From an uncultured Fusobacterium sp. (lineage in GTDB: Bacteria > Fusobacteriota > Fusobacteriia > Fusobacteriales > Fusobacteriaceae): 64,000 bases of DNA. How positions within the stretch are numbered: the first letter of the stretch is position 1; the number at the start of each line of letters is the position of its first letter. Below, piece after piece: positions 32,128 through 41,178 of the stretch. The translations under genes and the position numbers were made by a program. The notes under the pieces were generated by a model. It did not search any database, was not told the origin of the DNA, and was given only the letters and a program-made list of their open reading frames with translations. The DNA lies in NCBI GenBank assembly GCA_900541465.1, contig UQJY01000005.1:3088-67087 (forward strand), written 5' to 3'.

Positions 32128-32239
32128 ATATAACAGAAAAAACTTTTTAATTTCAACTTCTCCGCCATAGATACAGACTCAAATTTTTGTATTTCAACAT
32201 GAGTCTGCATCTATGAACTGCGTCATAAAAACAAACTCT

Positions 32240-32296
32240 CTATCTATGGTGATGATGTATTATGTTTTTCATAACTATTGAAATTCTGCCTAACAT
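32240..32296 (-). CDS. histidine leader peptide (hisL-like)
   Basis: An 18-codon ORF, MLGRISIVMKNIIHHHHR, starting at ATG 32296 six bases after AAAGGAG. Four His codons in a row (CAT CAT CAC CAT) sit just before the stop, as in his operon leader peptides of enterobacteria. Downstream is a 15-bp hairpin (32167-32181 with 32200-32214). Its outer shoulder (32165-32173) is also exactly complementary to the His-codon/stop region (32241-32249) and partly to the terminator arm. This strongly suggests His-tRNA-dependent attenuation of the ABC transporter. Confidence 0.85.
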   Translation of the reverse strand: MLGRISIVMKNIIHHHHR

Positions 32297-32338
32297 TGTT
32301 TTCTCCTTTTGTTCTTTGATTTTTGTTTTCTTGTGTTA

Positions 32339-32367
32339 AGGATACTCCTATAAATCTTATTTGTCAA
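32339..32367 (-). promoter_or_regulatory. promoter of the histidine leader and transporter operon
   Basis: TTGACA (32362-32367), 17-base spacer, TATCCT (32339-32344) on the minus strand, predicting a start about 35 bases before the leader ATG. The 400-base gap between the transporter and cutC contains this leader; the remainder (32368-32460) is A/T-rich without visible signals. Confidence 0.82.
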
Positions 32368-32460
32368 CTAAAAAATTTTTTTATCTTTTAAAAAAATAAA
32401 TTTTTTTTTCTTTTCAGCTGATTTTTTTTACTTTTAATTTGTAAAAAAATTTTTTATATA

Positions 32461-33075
32461 TTACACAATTTTTTTACCATGATATTCAAAAGCCGGAATT
32501 TTTTTAGAAACTTCTTGAAAATTTTCTGCTGTAATTCTTCCTGCTGCAACTATAATTATTCTGCCGTCAGCTTTTTCTATCATTTTATTTAAAATCTCTG
32601 CTCCTTCAAGAGCTGTTTCTTTTGTTCCAGAAGATAAAATTCTTTTCACTCTTGCATTTATAAGCCCCTCTACAGCTTCCACAGGATTTTCAAGCTCATC
32701 TATTGCTTTATGAAATGTAACTTCCATAGGATATGCAAGAGAAACAAACTCTTTCACAAGAGAAAAATCTATTTTTTTATCTTTAGTAAGCATTCCAAGA
32801 ACAACTCCCTCTGCACCAAGAGATTTACACATTTTTACATCTTCTTTCATTATCTCAATTTCATCTTCAGTGTAAAAAAAGTCTCCTCCTCTTGGTCTTA
32901 TTATCGGGAATACAGGAATTTTTAATTTTTCCAATGCTTTTTTGATTGTCCCGTAAGACTGTGTTGTTCCTCCAAAACTTAAATTATCACAAAGTTCTAT
33001 TCTGTCAGCTCCTCTTTTTTCAGCTTCCAGAGCTTCAGCAAGATTTTCTACACAGACTTCTTTTAAAATTTTCAT
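32461..33075 (-). CDS. cutC: CutC family protein
   Basis: TIM-barrel protein of 204 residues with the CutC signatures EVCVENLAEALEAEKRGADRIELCDNL and PIIRPRGGDFFYT, and later VTFHKAIDE and RILSSG. Linked to copper homeostasis in E. coli, though that role has been disputed. It is at the short end for the family. Last gene of the recJ-clc-cutC direction, 14 bases after clc. Confidence 0.88.
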   Translation of the reverse strand: MKILKEVCVENLAEALEAEKRGADRIELCDNLSFGGTTQSYGTIKKALEKLKIPVFPIIRPRGGDFFYTEDEIEIMKEDVKMCKSLGAEGVVLGMLTKDKKIDFSLVKEFVSLAYPMEVTFHKAIDELENPVEAVEGLINARVKRILSSGTKETALEGAEILNKMIEKADGRIIIVAAGRITAENFQEVSKKIPAFEYHGKKIV

Positions 33076-33089
33076 AATAATTCTCCCTT

Positions 33090-34685
33090 TTATGCTTCAC
33101 CCATTTCTATAAGCAGAGGTTTTACAAGTGAAGCTGTTCTTTCGTCCATTAAAAATACCAGTAAATCTCCCGCAAGCATTTTTGTTTCTCCGTGCGGAAT
33201 TATTTCTCTGTCCCCTCTGTCTATTCCAACGATAAGACATTTTTCAGGCCATACAATCTCTTTAACTTTTTTACCGTCAAGTAAGCTGTCTAACCCTACA
33301 GGAATTTTTATTGTAATTTTTTTCTCTTCGTCTCCATTTTCATCCAGTCCTTTTGGAAGCATATTCTCAAGAAGAATATCATTTATAGATCTCATCTTTA
33401 TAACTTCTGTCATAAGGAAAGTAATCATGCACACTGTTACAAGTGGGAAGAAATGAGAGAATGAACCTGTAACTTCAAGCATAAGTATCGTACTTGTAAT
33501 TGGTGCTTTCATAACTGCAGTAAGAAGAGCAGCCATTCCAAGTACTATAAAATAAACTTCATATCCGGGAGTTACTTCCGGAATAAGATTTATCACAAAC
33601 ATTCCATAAATTTTTCCTGCAAGTGCTCCAAGAACAATCATAGGAAGAAATAATCCGCCCGGAATTCCTGATGAAAAACAAGCTGCAGTAAACAAAAACT
33701 TAAGCACAAAAAGAATTATAAGAGTTTTGTAGGTGTAGCTTCCATGCATTACTTTTTCTGCAAGCGTATGTTCTCCGCCTGTTACTTCGCCAAAAAATAT
33801 TCCCATAAAAACTGTTATTGTAATAATGACAACAGGTTTAAATATTGGATTTATCTTTATCTTTCCATAAATTTTCTGTCCTTTTAAAAGTGCTCCTTCA
33901 AAAAGTTTTGCTATTATTGTCATTACAAGAGCAAAAATAATTATTAAAAAATAATATTTTAACTGATAAGTTGTATCAACATGAATATTAAGACTCGGGC
34001 TGAATCCAAAGAAATATTTGGAAACAAATTCAGCACACACAGAAGATATCAGCACACAAGTTACAAGAAGAGGGGACATAAATTTATGAAGTTCCTCTAT
34101 TGCAAAAACAACCCCGGCAAGAGGTGCTCCAAATGCCGCTCCAAGCCCTGCACTTGCTCCGCAGGAAATTAAATATTTTTTATCATATTCATTTCTTTTA
34201 AAAATTTTAAAAACTCCTGTTCCAACTTCTGCTCCAAGCTGTACAGAAGGACCTTCTCTTCCTAAAGACATTCCACTTCCTACTGCCACAACTCCCCCAA
34301 CAAATTTTGCAGCCAGTTCTCTTGCCCATGAAAAATCCATTTGTCTTATAAGAACTCCTTTTACCTGTGGAATTCCGCTTCCTTTTATCATTGGATATTT
34401 TACAACAACATATCCAAGAAAAACAGAAGTTATAAGAATAAGGACGGCAAGAATAAAAATAGTCTGAGCATCAAAAAGAGTGTGTCTTACATATTCATAA
34501 AACATCTCTCTGTATTTTTGAGCAAGACTAAGGGAAACTCTGTAACCCACAATCACAACTCCTGTCATTACTCCAACTACTGCCCCATAAAAATAAAGGC
34601 TTAAATGTGAGCTATGGTGAGTTTTAAGTACTTTATCAGCTGTTTCTTTTCTCAACTTTCTACTCTCCTTTATAAATTTTATCAA
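33090..34685 (-). CDS. ClC family chloride transporter with C-terminal TrkA-C domain
   Basis: A 531-residue inner-membrane chloride channel or H+/Cl- exchanger. Selectivity-filter motifs are intact: GSGIPQ, GREGPSVQ (gating glutamate) and, around residues 350-355, SGIPGGLFLP. GAPLAGVVFAIEE is also typical. The last 75 residues form an RCK-C/TrkA-C domain (LIVGIDRGDREIIPHGETKM) that may bind a regulatory ligand. Presence of the gating Glu favours a proton-coupled exchanger. Confidence 0.92.
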   Translation of the reverse strand: MIKFIKESRKLRKETADKVLKTHHSSHLSLYFYGAVVGVMTGVVIVGYRVSLSLAQKYREMFYEYVRHTLFDAQTIFILAVLILITSVFLGYVVVKYPMIKGSGIPQVKGVLIRQMDFSWARELAAKFVGGVVAVGSGMSLGREGPSVQLGAEVGTGVFKIFKRNEYDKKYLISCGASAGLGAAFGAPLAGVVFAIEELHKFMSPLLVTCVLISSVCAEFVSKYFFGFSPSLNIHVDTTYQLKYYFLIIIFALVMTIIAKLFEGALLKGQKIYGKIKINPIFKPVVIITITVFMGIFFGEVTGGEHTLAEKVMHGSYTYKTLIILFVLKFLFTAACFSSGIPGGLFLPMIVLGALAGKIYGMFVINLIPEVTPGYEVYFIVLGMAALLTAVMKAPITSTILMLEVTGSFSHFFPLVTVCMITFLMTEVIKMRSINDILLENMLPKGLDENGDEEKKITIKIPVGLDSLLDGKKVKEIVWPEKCLIVGIDRGDREIIPHGETKMLAGDLLVFLMDERTASLVKPLLIEMGEA

Positions 34686-34764
34686 TTAAAAAAATTAAAT
34701 TTTATTTTTATAAATCTGTATTAATTTTAAAATATCATTTTTTCTTTTTTTTATCAATAAGTTT

Positions 34765-37359
34765 TTATAAAATCTCCTTTATATCATCTGCTGCATAAAT
34801 TTTTTCAAAAGATTTTATATTTTTTAAAATTTCATATCTTTTTCTAAGAGGAAGTTTTTTTGACCATATATATTCCTTGTCAGAAAGTTCTTCTTCATTT
34901 GTGATAATTATATTTTCTGGAATTATATAATTATCCCTTACAATTTTTCTTTCAGTGTTTTTCGGCTCATCTTTTATAAACACCAGAGAATTTTTTGGAT
35001 AATTTGAAAGATTTTCATTATAGAAAATATAAAAATCATAATTTTCAATATATTTTTCTGAAATATCCCCGTAATATTTTATTTCATCTGGAATGTTTTT
35101 TCCAATAAATAAAACTTTTTTACCCATATTTTTGAAATAAAGTGACACCGTTTTTGAAATAATTCCAACTCCTCTATTTTCGTTATATACTGCTGTTACA
35201 GAATTTTTATTTCTAAAAATTTCAGCCAGAACTTCTTTTTGGAAAGAATTATAAGGAAGCTTCCCAATAAGATGATTTTTTATTTCACTGAATATTTCAT
35301 TTGTTTTAATCTTAAAACACTCAAATGAAAAATCCTGCTCTATTAAAATATGCACGTTATAATTTTCCTCTGTAAGAACAATTTTTGAAATTTTTACAGA
35401 GAAGTTTTTATTATATTTTTCATGTAGTGCTGTAAGAAGATATGAAACAGAATTATCAAGTTCCCCCACTGTTATTTTTCTGTCTGTTACAAAAACCATT
35501 CCCTCTGAATACATAAGTTTTAAATTTTCACTTATTTTTCTTCTTGTATAAAAAACAGTTTCAATAGGAAATTTTGTATCATAAATTTCTGCTTCTTCTA
35601 AAAATCCATTGTCAAAACTTTTTGCTTCATCTGGCTTTTTCACATCTTCAATATACATTTTATACTGGTATCTGTTTTTAAAAGTCTCCATTTTAAGTTT
35701 AAAAGCTATATCCAGAACAGGATTTTTTTCTATGTCATTAAACATATCCTCTGCCCCGAACCACACACAATTTTTAATTTCAACACCATTTTTTATAACA
35801 TTCATCATAAGATGGCTCTGGTCTTTTCCTATTTTTCTTAAATTTGAATGTGTACAGTTTTTCATTGCAAAAAGTGGAGTCTGATTTCCAAAACCAAAAG
35901 GTTTTAATTTTGAAATTTCTTCTAAAAAATCATAAGAAATTTTATGAAGCTGTATCTCTTTATCAATTTTCACAGGCTTTAAAAAATATGATTTATCCAT
36001 ATTTTCTTCAATAAATTTATCCATTCTCTCTGCAAAAATTTCTATATTTTCTATGGGAATTGAAAACCCGGCTGCCCCTGCATGCCCTCCGTATTTTACA
36101 AATAACTCTTTCATAGAATTTATTGCTTCTATAATATTAAACCCTTCAATGCTTCTGCATGAAGCTGTAGCAATTCCCTCATTTTTTTTAATCTCCATTA
36201 TAACTGCAGGCTTATAATATCTGTCTACAATTTTTGAAGCTACAATTCCTATAACCCCGTGATGAAATTTTTCATGAGCTACAACTATTATATTTTTTTC
36301 AGAAAGTTTTTTTTCTTCAATCTCATCAACAACAATATCATAAATATCGCTCTGAATATTTTTTCTCTCACTGTTTTTTTCTGTCAGTGTATAAGAAAGC
36401 TCATCACAAATTTTATTATCACTGCTTGTAAAAAGTTCTACTCCCATTTTTGCATCTTCAAGACGGCCGGCTGCATTAAAAATTGGAGCAATTATAAATC
36501 CAACATCATATGTGTCATATTCTCTCTCCCTGAAATCCGGGAATATTTTACGAAGAAGAGTGTTTAATCCGTTCCATTTTGTTTTACGAAGCTGTTCCAA
36601 ACCTCTTTTTACAATTATTCTGTTATCTTCCACAAGTGGAACTATATCAGCAACTGTTCCTATTGCAGCAATATCAAGATATTTATAAGCTGACTCCTCT
36701 ATATTTAATTTTTTAAAAAGAGCAAGAACAAGCATAAAAGCTGTCCCGACCCCTGCAAGACTTCTGAAATCATAAAGGTTATCTTCTCTCTTGCAGTTTA
36801 TAACACAGAAAGCATTTGGAAGTTCATTGTTTATTTCGTGATGGTCTGTTATTATCATATCCATTCTAAGTTCATTTGCATAATTAACTTCTTCCAGAGA
36901 TGAAATTCCACAGTCAACTGTAATTATAAGATTTCCGCCGTTATCTTTTATCTCTTTTATTGCATGTTTATTTAAACCATATCCCTCATCTCTTAACGGA
37001 ATATAATATTCTGCATTAATTCCTATTTCTTTAAAAGCAAGATAAAGAAGAGATGTTGAAGTTATTCCGTCTACATCGTAATCTCCATATATCCAAATTG
37101 TTTCTTTTTTATCTCTCTTCTCCAAAATAAAATTTACAGCTTTTTCCATATCTTTTAAAAGAAAAGGATCTCTCAAATCAGAAAGACTGCACTGAATAAA
37201 TTTTTCAATTTCTTCTTCTGTCGTAAGCCCTCTGCTTTCAAGAATGGAAAGCATATCTCTGCTGTATTTTTTTGTATTATAATTTTTTTTATTATCTCTG
37301 TATATCCATCTTGTATTTCTCATGTCATTCCTCATCTTTCCAAAAATATTTTCTATCAT
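34765..37359 (-). CDS. recJ: single-stranded-DNA-specific exonuclease RecJ with extra C-terminal region
   Basis: DHH-family 5'-3' exonuclease for recombination and mismatch repair. IYGDYDVDGITS, ITDHHE and GHAGAAGFSI carry the metal ligands. At 864 residues it is about 290 longer than E. coli RecJ. The last ~170 residues (from KLPYNSFQKEVLAEIFRNK) resemble the start of a superfamily-2 helicase but lack a Walker A lysine motif, so this part is probably a non-catalytic remnant. The start is uncertain: ATG 37359, 37335 or 37323, with AGGA before the last. Confidence 0.9.
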   Translation of the reverse strand: MIENIFGKMRNDMRNTRWIYRDNKKNYNTKKYSRDMLSILESRGLTTEEEIEKFIQCSLSDLRDPFLLKDMEKAVNFILEKRDKKETIWIYGDYDVDGITSTSLLYLAFKEIGINAEYYIPLRDEGYGLNKHAIKEIKDNGGNLIITVDCGISSLEEVNYANELRMDMIITDHHEINNELPNAFCVINCKREDNLYDFRSLAGVGTAFMLVLALFKKLNIEESAYKYLDIAAIGTVADIVPLVEDNRIIVKRGLEQLRKTKWNGLNTLLRKIFPDFREREYDTYDVGFIIAPIFNAAGRLEDAKMGVELFTSSDNKICDELSYTLTEKNSERKNIQSDIYDIVVDEIEEKKLSEKNIIVVAHEKFHHGVIGIVASKIVDRYYKPAVIMEIKKNEGIATASCRSIEGFNIIEAINSMKELFVKYGGHAGAAGFSIPIENIEIFAERMDKFIEENMDKSYFLKPVKIDKEIQLHKISYDFLEEISKLKPFGFGNQTPLFAMKNCTHSNLRKIGKDQSHLMMNVIKNGVEIKNCVWFGAEDMFNDIEKNPVLDIAFKLKMETFKNRYQYKMYIEDVKKPDEAKSFDNGFLEEAEIYDTKFPIETVFYTRRKISENLKLMYSEGMVFVTDRKITVGELDNSVSYLLTALHEKYNKNFSVKISKIVLTEENYNVHILIEQDFSFECFKIKTNEIFSEIKNHLIGKLPYNSFQKEVLAEIFRNKNSVTAVYNENRGVGIISKTVSLYFKNMGKKVLFIGKNIPDEIKYYGDISEKYIENYDFYIFYNENLSNYPKNSLVFIKDEPKNTERKIVRDNYIIPENIIITNEEELSDKEYIWSKKLPLRKRYEILKNIKSFEKIYAADDIKEIL

Positions 37360-37404
37360 AAATTATCTCAAATAAATTATAAAATATCAACGATAAAATA
37401 TATG

Positions 37405-37444
37405 TTACTTTTCTTTTTCCCAAAAAAGAAAAGTAACCAAAAGA
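37405..37444. repeat. short hairpin repeat, copy B
   Basis: TTACTTTTCTTTTT (37405-37418) and AAAAAGAAAAGTAA (37423-37436), then CCAAAAGAAAATGAAC. The stem and its CCAAAAGAA flank repeat copy A at 20257. Here it stands alone between divergent genes, without the larger element. Confidence 0.8.
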
Positions 37445-37527
37445 AAATGAACATTTAATATAGAATTTTTTTCTCTTATGAAGTATAATTTATCTGGTAG
37501 CTATTATAAAAATAGGAGGAGAGCTTC

Positions 37528-38385
37528 ATGAATTTTATAGGTAGAAATAGTTATGAAAGAAAAATTCTAGGTTTAATAATTTCTTCATATACTCTCATTA
37601 TTTTAGTTGATTTTTTATATTATTTCACTCATCCAGAATACAAAACTTTATTTTATATTAAATTATTTATTATTTTTATTGTATCAAAAATAATACAAAT
37701 ATTTTTTGTTAATTTTTATATAACTTTAAAAGAAAGCAAGATATTTGCTATACTGCAATCTATTTTGATTTTTATATTTTATCAACTTAATATTGAAATA
37801 GGTATATATTTATTTTTTATTCCAATATTTTATTTATTATTCATATGTAAATTAAATAAAAATTTTTCTGAAGATGAATATAACCAAATAAGAGGAATTG
37901 TAGATTTTAAAAAAATAAAATCAGATTTTGAATTAGAAGAATATAAAAATAAATATTGTACATTAACTGAATGGTTGTGTGAAATAGAAGCTAAAAATTC
38001 AAAAGGAATTATATATTACGGACATTTAGTTTATAAAAAAATAGATTATGAAAAATATGGATATTATTTCACTATATCACACTATGATTACATGAGAGAT
38101 AGAGATATTTGTTTTTCTTGCGAAATAAATCCTTATGAAATACACTATGCTGAATATATACCTTATGGAATAAAAATTAAATTAAATTTAAAACAATATG
38201 AAGATAAAATTAATTTTAGATATTTTTTTCCTGAATGTAATTTCCTTGAAGGAACAATAGGTGTTATAAAATGCGAAAAAAATATATTAGATTTAAATCT
38301 CAGATTTGTTGGAGAAAAACAAACTATCCCGAAATTTATAAAAGATTGCTATCCAGAAATTGCTGAAAAACCATTATTTATGTAA
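37528..38385 (+). CDS. unrecognised membrane protein
   Basis: I do not recognise this 285-residue protein. The first ~110 residues contain four hydrophobic segments; the remaining ~170 are soluble, rich in Tyr, Ile and Lys, with several Cys (for example ICFSCEINPYE near residue 192). AGGAGGAG ribosome binding site and a TATAAT at 37484-37489. It is more AT-rich than its neighbours and uses TTA and ATA heavily. Paired with the next gene (17-base gap), which is also membrane-anchored. Possibly acquired as a small cassette between recJ and mutL. Confidence 0.75.
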   Translation: MNFIGRNSYERKILGLIISSYTLIILVDFLYYFTHPEYKTLFYIKLFIIFIVSKIIQIFFVNFYITLKESKIFAILQSILIFIFYQLNIEIGIYLFFIPIFYLLFICKLNKNFSEDEYNQIRGIVDFKKIKSDFELEEYKNKYCTLTEWLCEIEAKNSKGIIYYGHLVYKKIDYEKYGYYFTISHYDYMRDRDICFSCEINPYEIHYAEYIPYGIKIKLNLKQYEDKINFRYFFPECNFLEGTIGVIKCEKNILDLNLRFVGEKQTIPKFIKDCYPEIAEKPLFM

Positions 38386-38402
38386 TACAAAAGGAGAACT
38401 TT

Positions 38403-39113
38403 ATGTTTAAATTAATATTTATATTTTTAATTTTAGGATTTACTGTATATAAATTTATTATTTATAGAAAACGTGAAATAGAATTTATTACAGCTGAAAA
38501 ATTAAAAGCAGAAACAAAAGTATCATCTGATGAAAATTCTTTAATCTCTTTCAGAAATTCAAATTTTTGTGCTACTGTCGATAAAAATTATTTTATAGAA
38601 TTTGAAGAAAATTATGATTATATACTTAACAAAAAATTAAAATTAAGTGTTGAAGAATATGTTGAAAAATATAACTGCTATTTAAACGGAACAAGCAATT
38701 ATATAATAAATTACCATTTAAAATATAATGAAAATAAATATAACGGATGGGACATAGCAAAAAATATAAAATTTGTTAAAAGTAAAAATATGTCAACTGT
38801 TAAAGATAAACATATAGCATTTGGAAAAACTTTACTTATCAATAACAATCCAGAAGAAAATATAGACTTAATTATAGTAGTAGATTGTTATGAAGATAAA
38901 TTAGATGGTTATGCTATTTTTATGGTAAGACTTAAGACAAATGAATATCTTGTTATTAAAATAGATGCTTATAAAAATGGCGAGATATTTAAAGAAATTA
39001 TAAAAAATGAAAATCTTTATGAAAATTTCTCCACAGCTGAATATAAATTTATTGAAAGAGAAATAAGACGTTTTAAATTTGAAGACTTACATTGGATAGC
39101 AGATTTAAAATAA
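38403..39113 (+). CDS. unrecognised membrane-anchored protein
   Basis: I do not recognise this 236-residue protein. One N-terminal transmembrane segment (LIFIFLILGFTVYKFIIY) is followed by a soluble domain of about 210 residues with alternating charged and aromatic residues and no recognisable motif. AAAGGAG ribosome binding site. Cotranscribed with the preceding gene and similar to it in its extreme AT bias, so the two probably work together, for example as surface or membrane-complex partners. Confidence 0.72.
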   Translation: MFKLIFIFLILGFTVYKFIIYRKREIEFITAEKLKAETKVSSDENSLISFRNSNFCATVDKNYFIEFEENYDYILNKKLKLSVEEYVEKYNCYLNGTSNYIINYHLKYNENKYNGWDIAKNIKFVKSKNMSTVKDKHIAFGKTLLINNNPEENIDLIIVVDCYEDKLDGYAIFMVRLKTNEYLVIKIDAYKNGEIFKEIIKNENLYENFSTAEYKFIEREIRRFKFEDLHWIADLK

Positions 39114-39148
39114 TTAAAATATTATAGAAATAATCTTTTACTATTGAT

Positions 39149-39171
39149 ATAATAATAATAATAATAATAAA
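39149..39171. repeat. ATA trinucleotide microsatellite before mutL
   Basis: Seven uninterrupted ATA units (39149-39169) start inside a TATAAT (39148-39153) and end about 25 bases before the mutL ATG. Length changes here would alter the mutL 5' leader or promoter geometry. Confidence 0.85.
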
Positions 39172-39194
39172 ATTAAATAATTTTTGGAGTAAAC

Positions 39195-41162
39195 ATGGGA
39201 ATTATTAAAATTTTAGATGAAAAAGTATCAAATATGATTGCAGCCGGTGAAGTTGTTGAAAATCCTGCAAGCATGATAAAAGAACTTTTGGAAAATTCCA
39301 TCGATGCCGAAAGTACGTATATAAAAATAAATGTAAAAAATGAAAATAGATATGTAAAAATTTCTGATAACGGAAAAGGAATGACAAGAGACGATGTTCT
39401 GCTTTCTGTAGAAAGACACGCCACAAGTAAAATTTCAACAAAGGAAGATTTATCAAATATTTTAACTTACGGTTTCAGAGGAGAAGCTCTTTCTTCTATC
39501 TCAGCTGTTTCAAAAATGAGTCTCTCATCAAAAACAGAAAATGACGACAAGGGAACTTTCATTTCTCTTTCTGGGGGAAAAGTTACAAATCTTAAAGATG
39601 TTCAGAGAGAAAAAGGAACTGAAATAGAAATTAAAGAACTTTTTTTCAATACTCCTGCAAGACTTAAATTTCTAAGAAAAGAAACAACAGAATTTAGATA
39701 TATAAAAGATATTGTTACACAGGAAGCACTTACAAATCCCAATATCTCAATAATTTTATCTTTAAATGACAGAGAAGTTTTAAGAACCAGCGGCCGTGGA
39801 ATGAAAAACACTATCCTTGAAATTTTTGGAAAAAATACTCTGCAGAATCTTGTTTCTTTTCCTCTTGGATTTTTAGGAAACACATCTTTAAACCGTTCAA
39901 ATAAAGACGGGATTTTTATTTTTATAAATAACAGACCTGTTAAATCAAAAATAATTGAAGAAGCTCTTATTGACGGATATTATACAAAGCTTATGAAAGG
40001 AAAATATCCTTTTGCAATTCTTTTTATAGAAATTGACCCAAGTGAAGTTGATGTAAATGTCCACCCGTCTAAAAAAATAGTAAAGTTTTCAGATGAAAAA
40101 TATATTTATAATTATGTCTATGATGCTGTAAGGGAAAAACTTTCTGGTGATGAAGATTTTGTAAGTCCTAGTGTTCCTCTTGAAAAAAAAGCAGAAAATA
40201 ATTTTTTAGATATAAATGATTTCAAAGATTTTACTCCAAAGACTTTTAAAAATGAAACTATAAAGTCAGAGCCGATATCTTTTGATATTCCTGAGCCTGA
40301 AATTTCTTTTGAAGTAAAAGAGCCAGATATTTTTAATATTTTCGAAAAAGATACAGATAAAAATATTAAAGAAGAAAATAAAAATACTTTTGAAGATATT
40401 TCTCAAAAAAATTTTAATGAAGATTTAAAAAAAGATGCCGTATCTTTAAATAACAAAGAAGAGGGAGAAGAAAAATCTTATACTTTTGAAAAAAAAGAAA
40501 GTAAAAACGAAAGTTTTTTAAAAAAAGTATTTTCAAATGATGAAAAAACTGATAAACTAAAATCTATGGTAACAGAAACTCCAAAAATTTCTGCAAAAAA
40601 AGATTACAGAGTTATCGGGCAGTTTGCCGATTCTTATCTTTTGGTAGAGAGAAACGGAGTTCTTGAAATTTATGATCAGCACGTTGTTCATGAAAGAATT
40701 TTATATGAAAAATTCAAAAAGGAATATCAGGATAAAAAAATTTCTACACAAAATCTCTTAGTGCCGATAAAAATAAATATCTCAAACAAGGATAGGGAAG
40801 TTGTTGAAGAACATCTTGAAACTTTAAGAAATTTTGGATTTGAAATTGATTTTTTTGGAAAAAATGATATTCTTGTAAGAGCTGTGCCAAATTTAAAATT
40901 TTCTTCAAGCATAGAATCTCTTGTGAGAGAAATTATTGAAGATTTAAAAAATATAAAAATAAAAAGCACTCTTATTGAAGAGACAATAATAACTGCTTCG
41001 TGCAAAAATGCCATAAAAGCAAACCAGCCTCTTTCAAAAGAGGAGATAGAAATACTTCTTGATAAATTTTATTCTGTGGGAGAATATACCTGCCCTCATG
41101 GAAGACCTATTATTTTAAAACTTACAACTTCCGATATTGAAAAGAATTTTAAAAGAAAATAA
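39195..41162 (+). CDS. mutL: DNA mismatch repair protein MutL
   Basis: ATPase of 655 residues that links mismatch recognition to strand removal. The GHKL ATPase motifs are IAAGEVVENPASMIKELLENSID, ISDNGKGM and the YGFRGEALSSI stretch. Residues ~340-460 are a long acidic linker. The C-terminal domain has DQHVVHERILYE, the metal-binding endonuclease motif DQHA(X)2E(X)4E with Val for Ala, and CPHGRP. It should therefore nick DNA itself, as in bacteria without MutH. First gene of a plus-strand run to lysS; the ribosome binding site TTGGAG is modest. Confidence 0.95.
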   Translation: MGIIKILDEKVSNMIAAGEVVENPASMIKELLENSIDAESTYIKINVKNENRYVKISDNGKGMTRDDVLLSVERHATSKISTKEDLSNILTYGFRGEALSSISAVSKMSLSSKTENDDKGTFISLSGGKVTNLKDVQREKGTEIEIKELFFNTPARLKFLRKETTEFRYIKDIVTQEALTNPNISIILSLNDREVLRTSGRGMKNTILEIFGKNTLQNLVSFPLGFLGNTSLNRSNKDGIFIFINNRPVKSKIIEEALIDGYYTKLMKGKYPFAILFIEIDPSEVDVNVHPSKKIVKFSDEKYIYNYVYDAVREKLSGDEDFVSPSVPLEKKAENNFLDINDFKDFTPKTFKNETIKSEPISFDIPEPEISFEVKEPDIFNIFEKDTDKNIKEENKNTFEDISQKNFNEDLKKDAVSLNNKEEGEEKSYTFEKKESKNESFLKKVFSNDEKTDKLKSMVTETPKISAKKDYRVIGQFADSYLLVERNGVLEIYDQHVVHERILYEKFKKEYQDKKISTQNLLVPIKINISNKDREVVEEHLETLRNFGFEIDFFGKNDILVRAVPNLKFSSSIESLVREIIEDLKNIKIKSTLIEETIITASCKNAIKANQPLSKEEIEILLDKFYSVGEYTCPHGRPIILKLTTSDIEKNFKRK

Positions 41163-41178
41163 GGAGTTTTCAAATATA

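Noticed and set aside
39149..39171. CRISPR-like or tandem gene array
   Set aside because: Only a simple trinucleotide repeat; no spacer-repeat periodicity here or elsewhere in the window.
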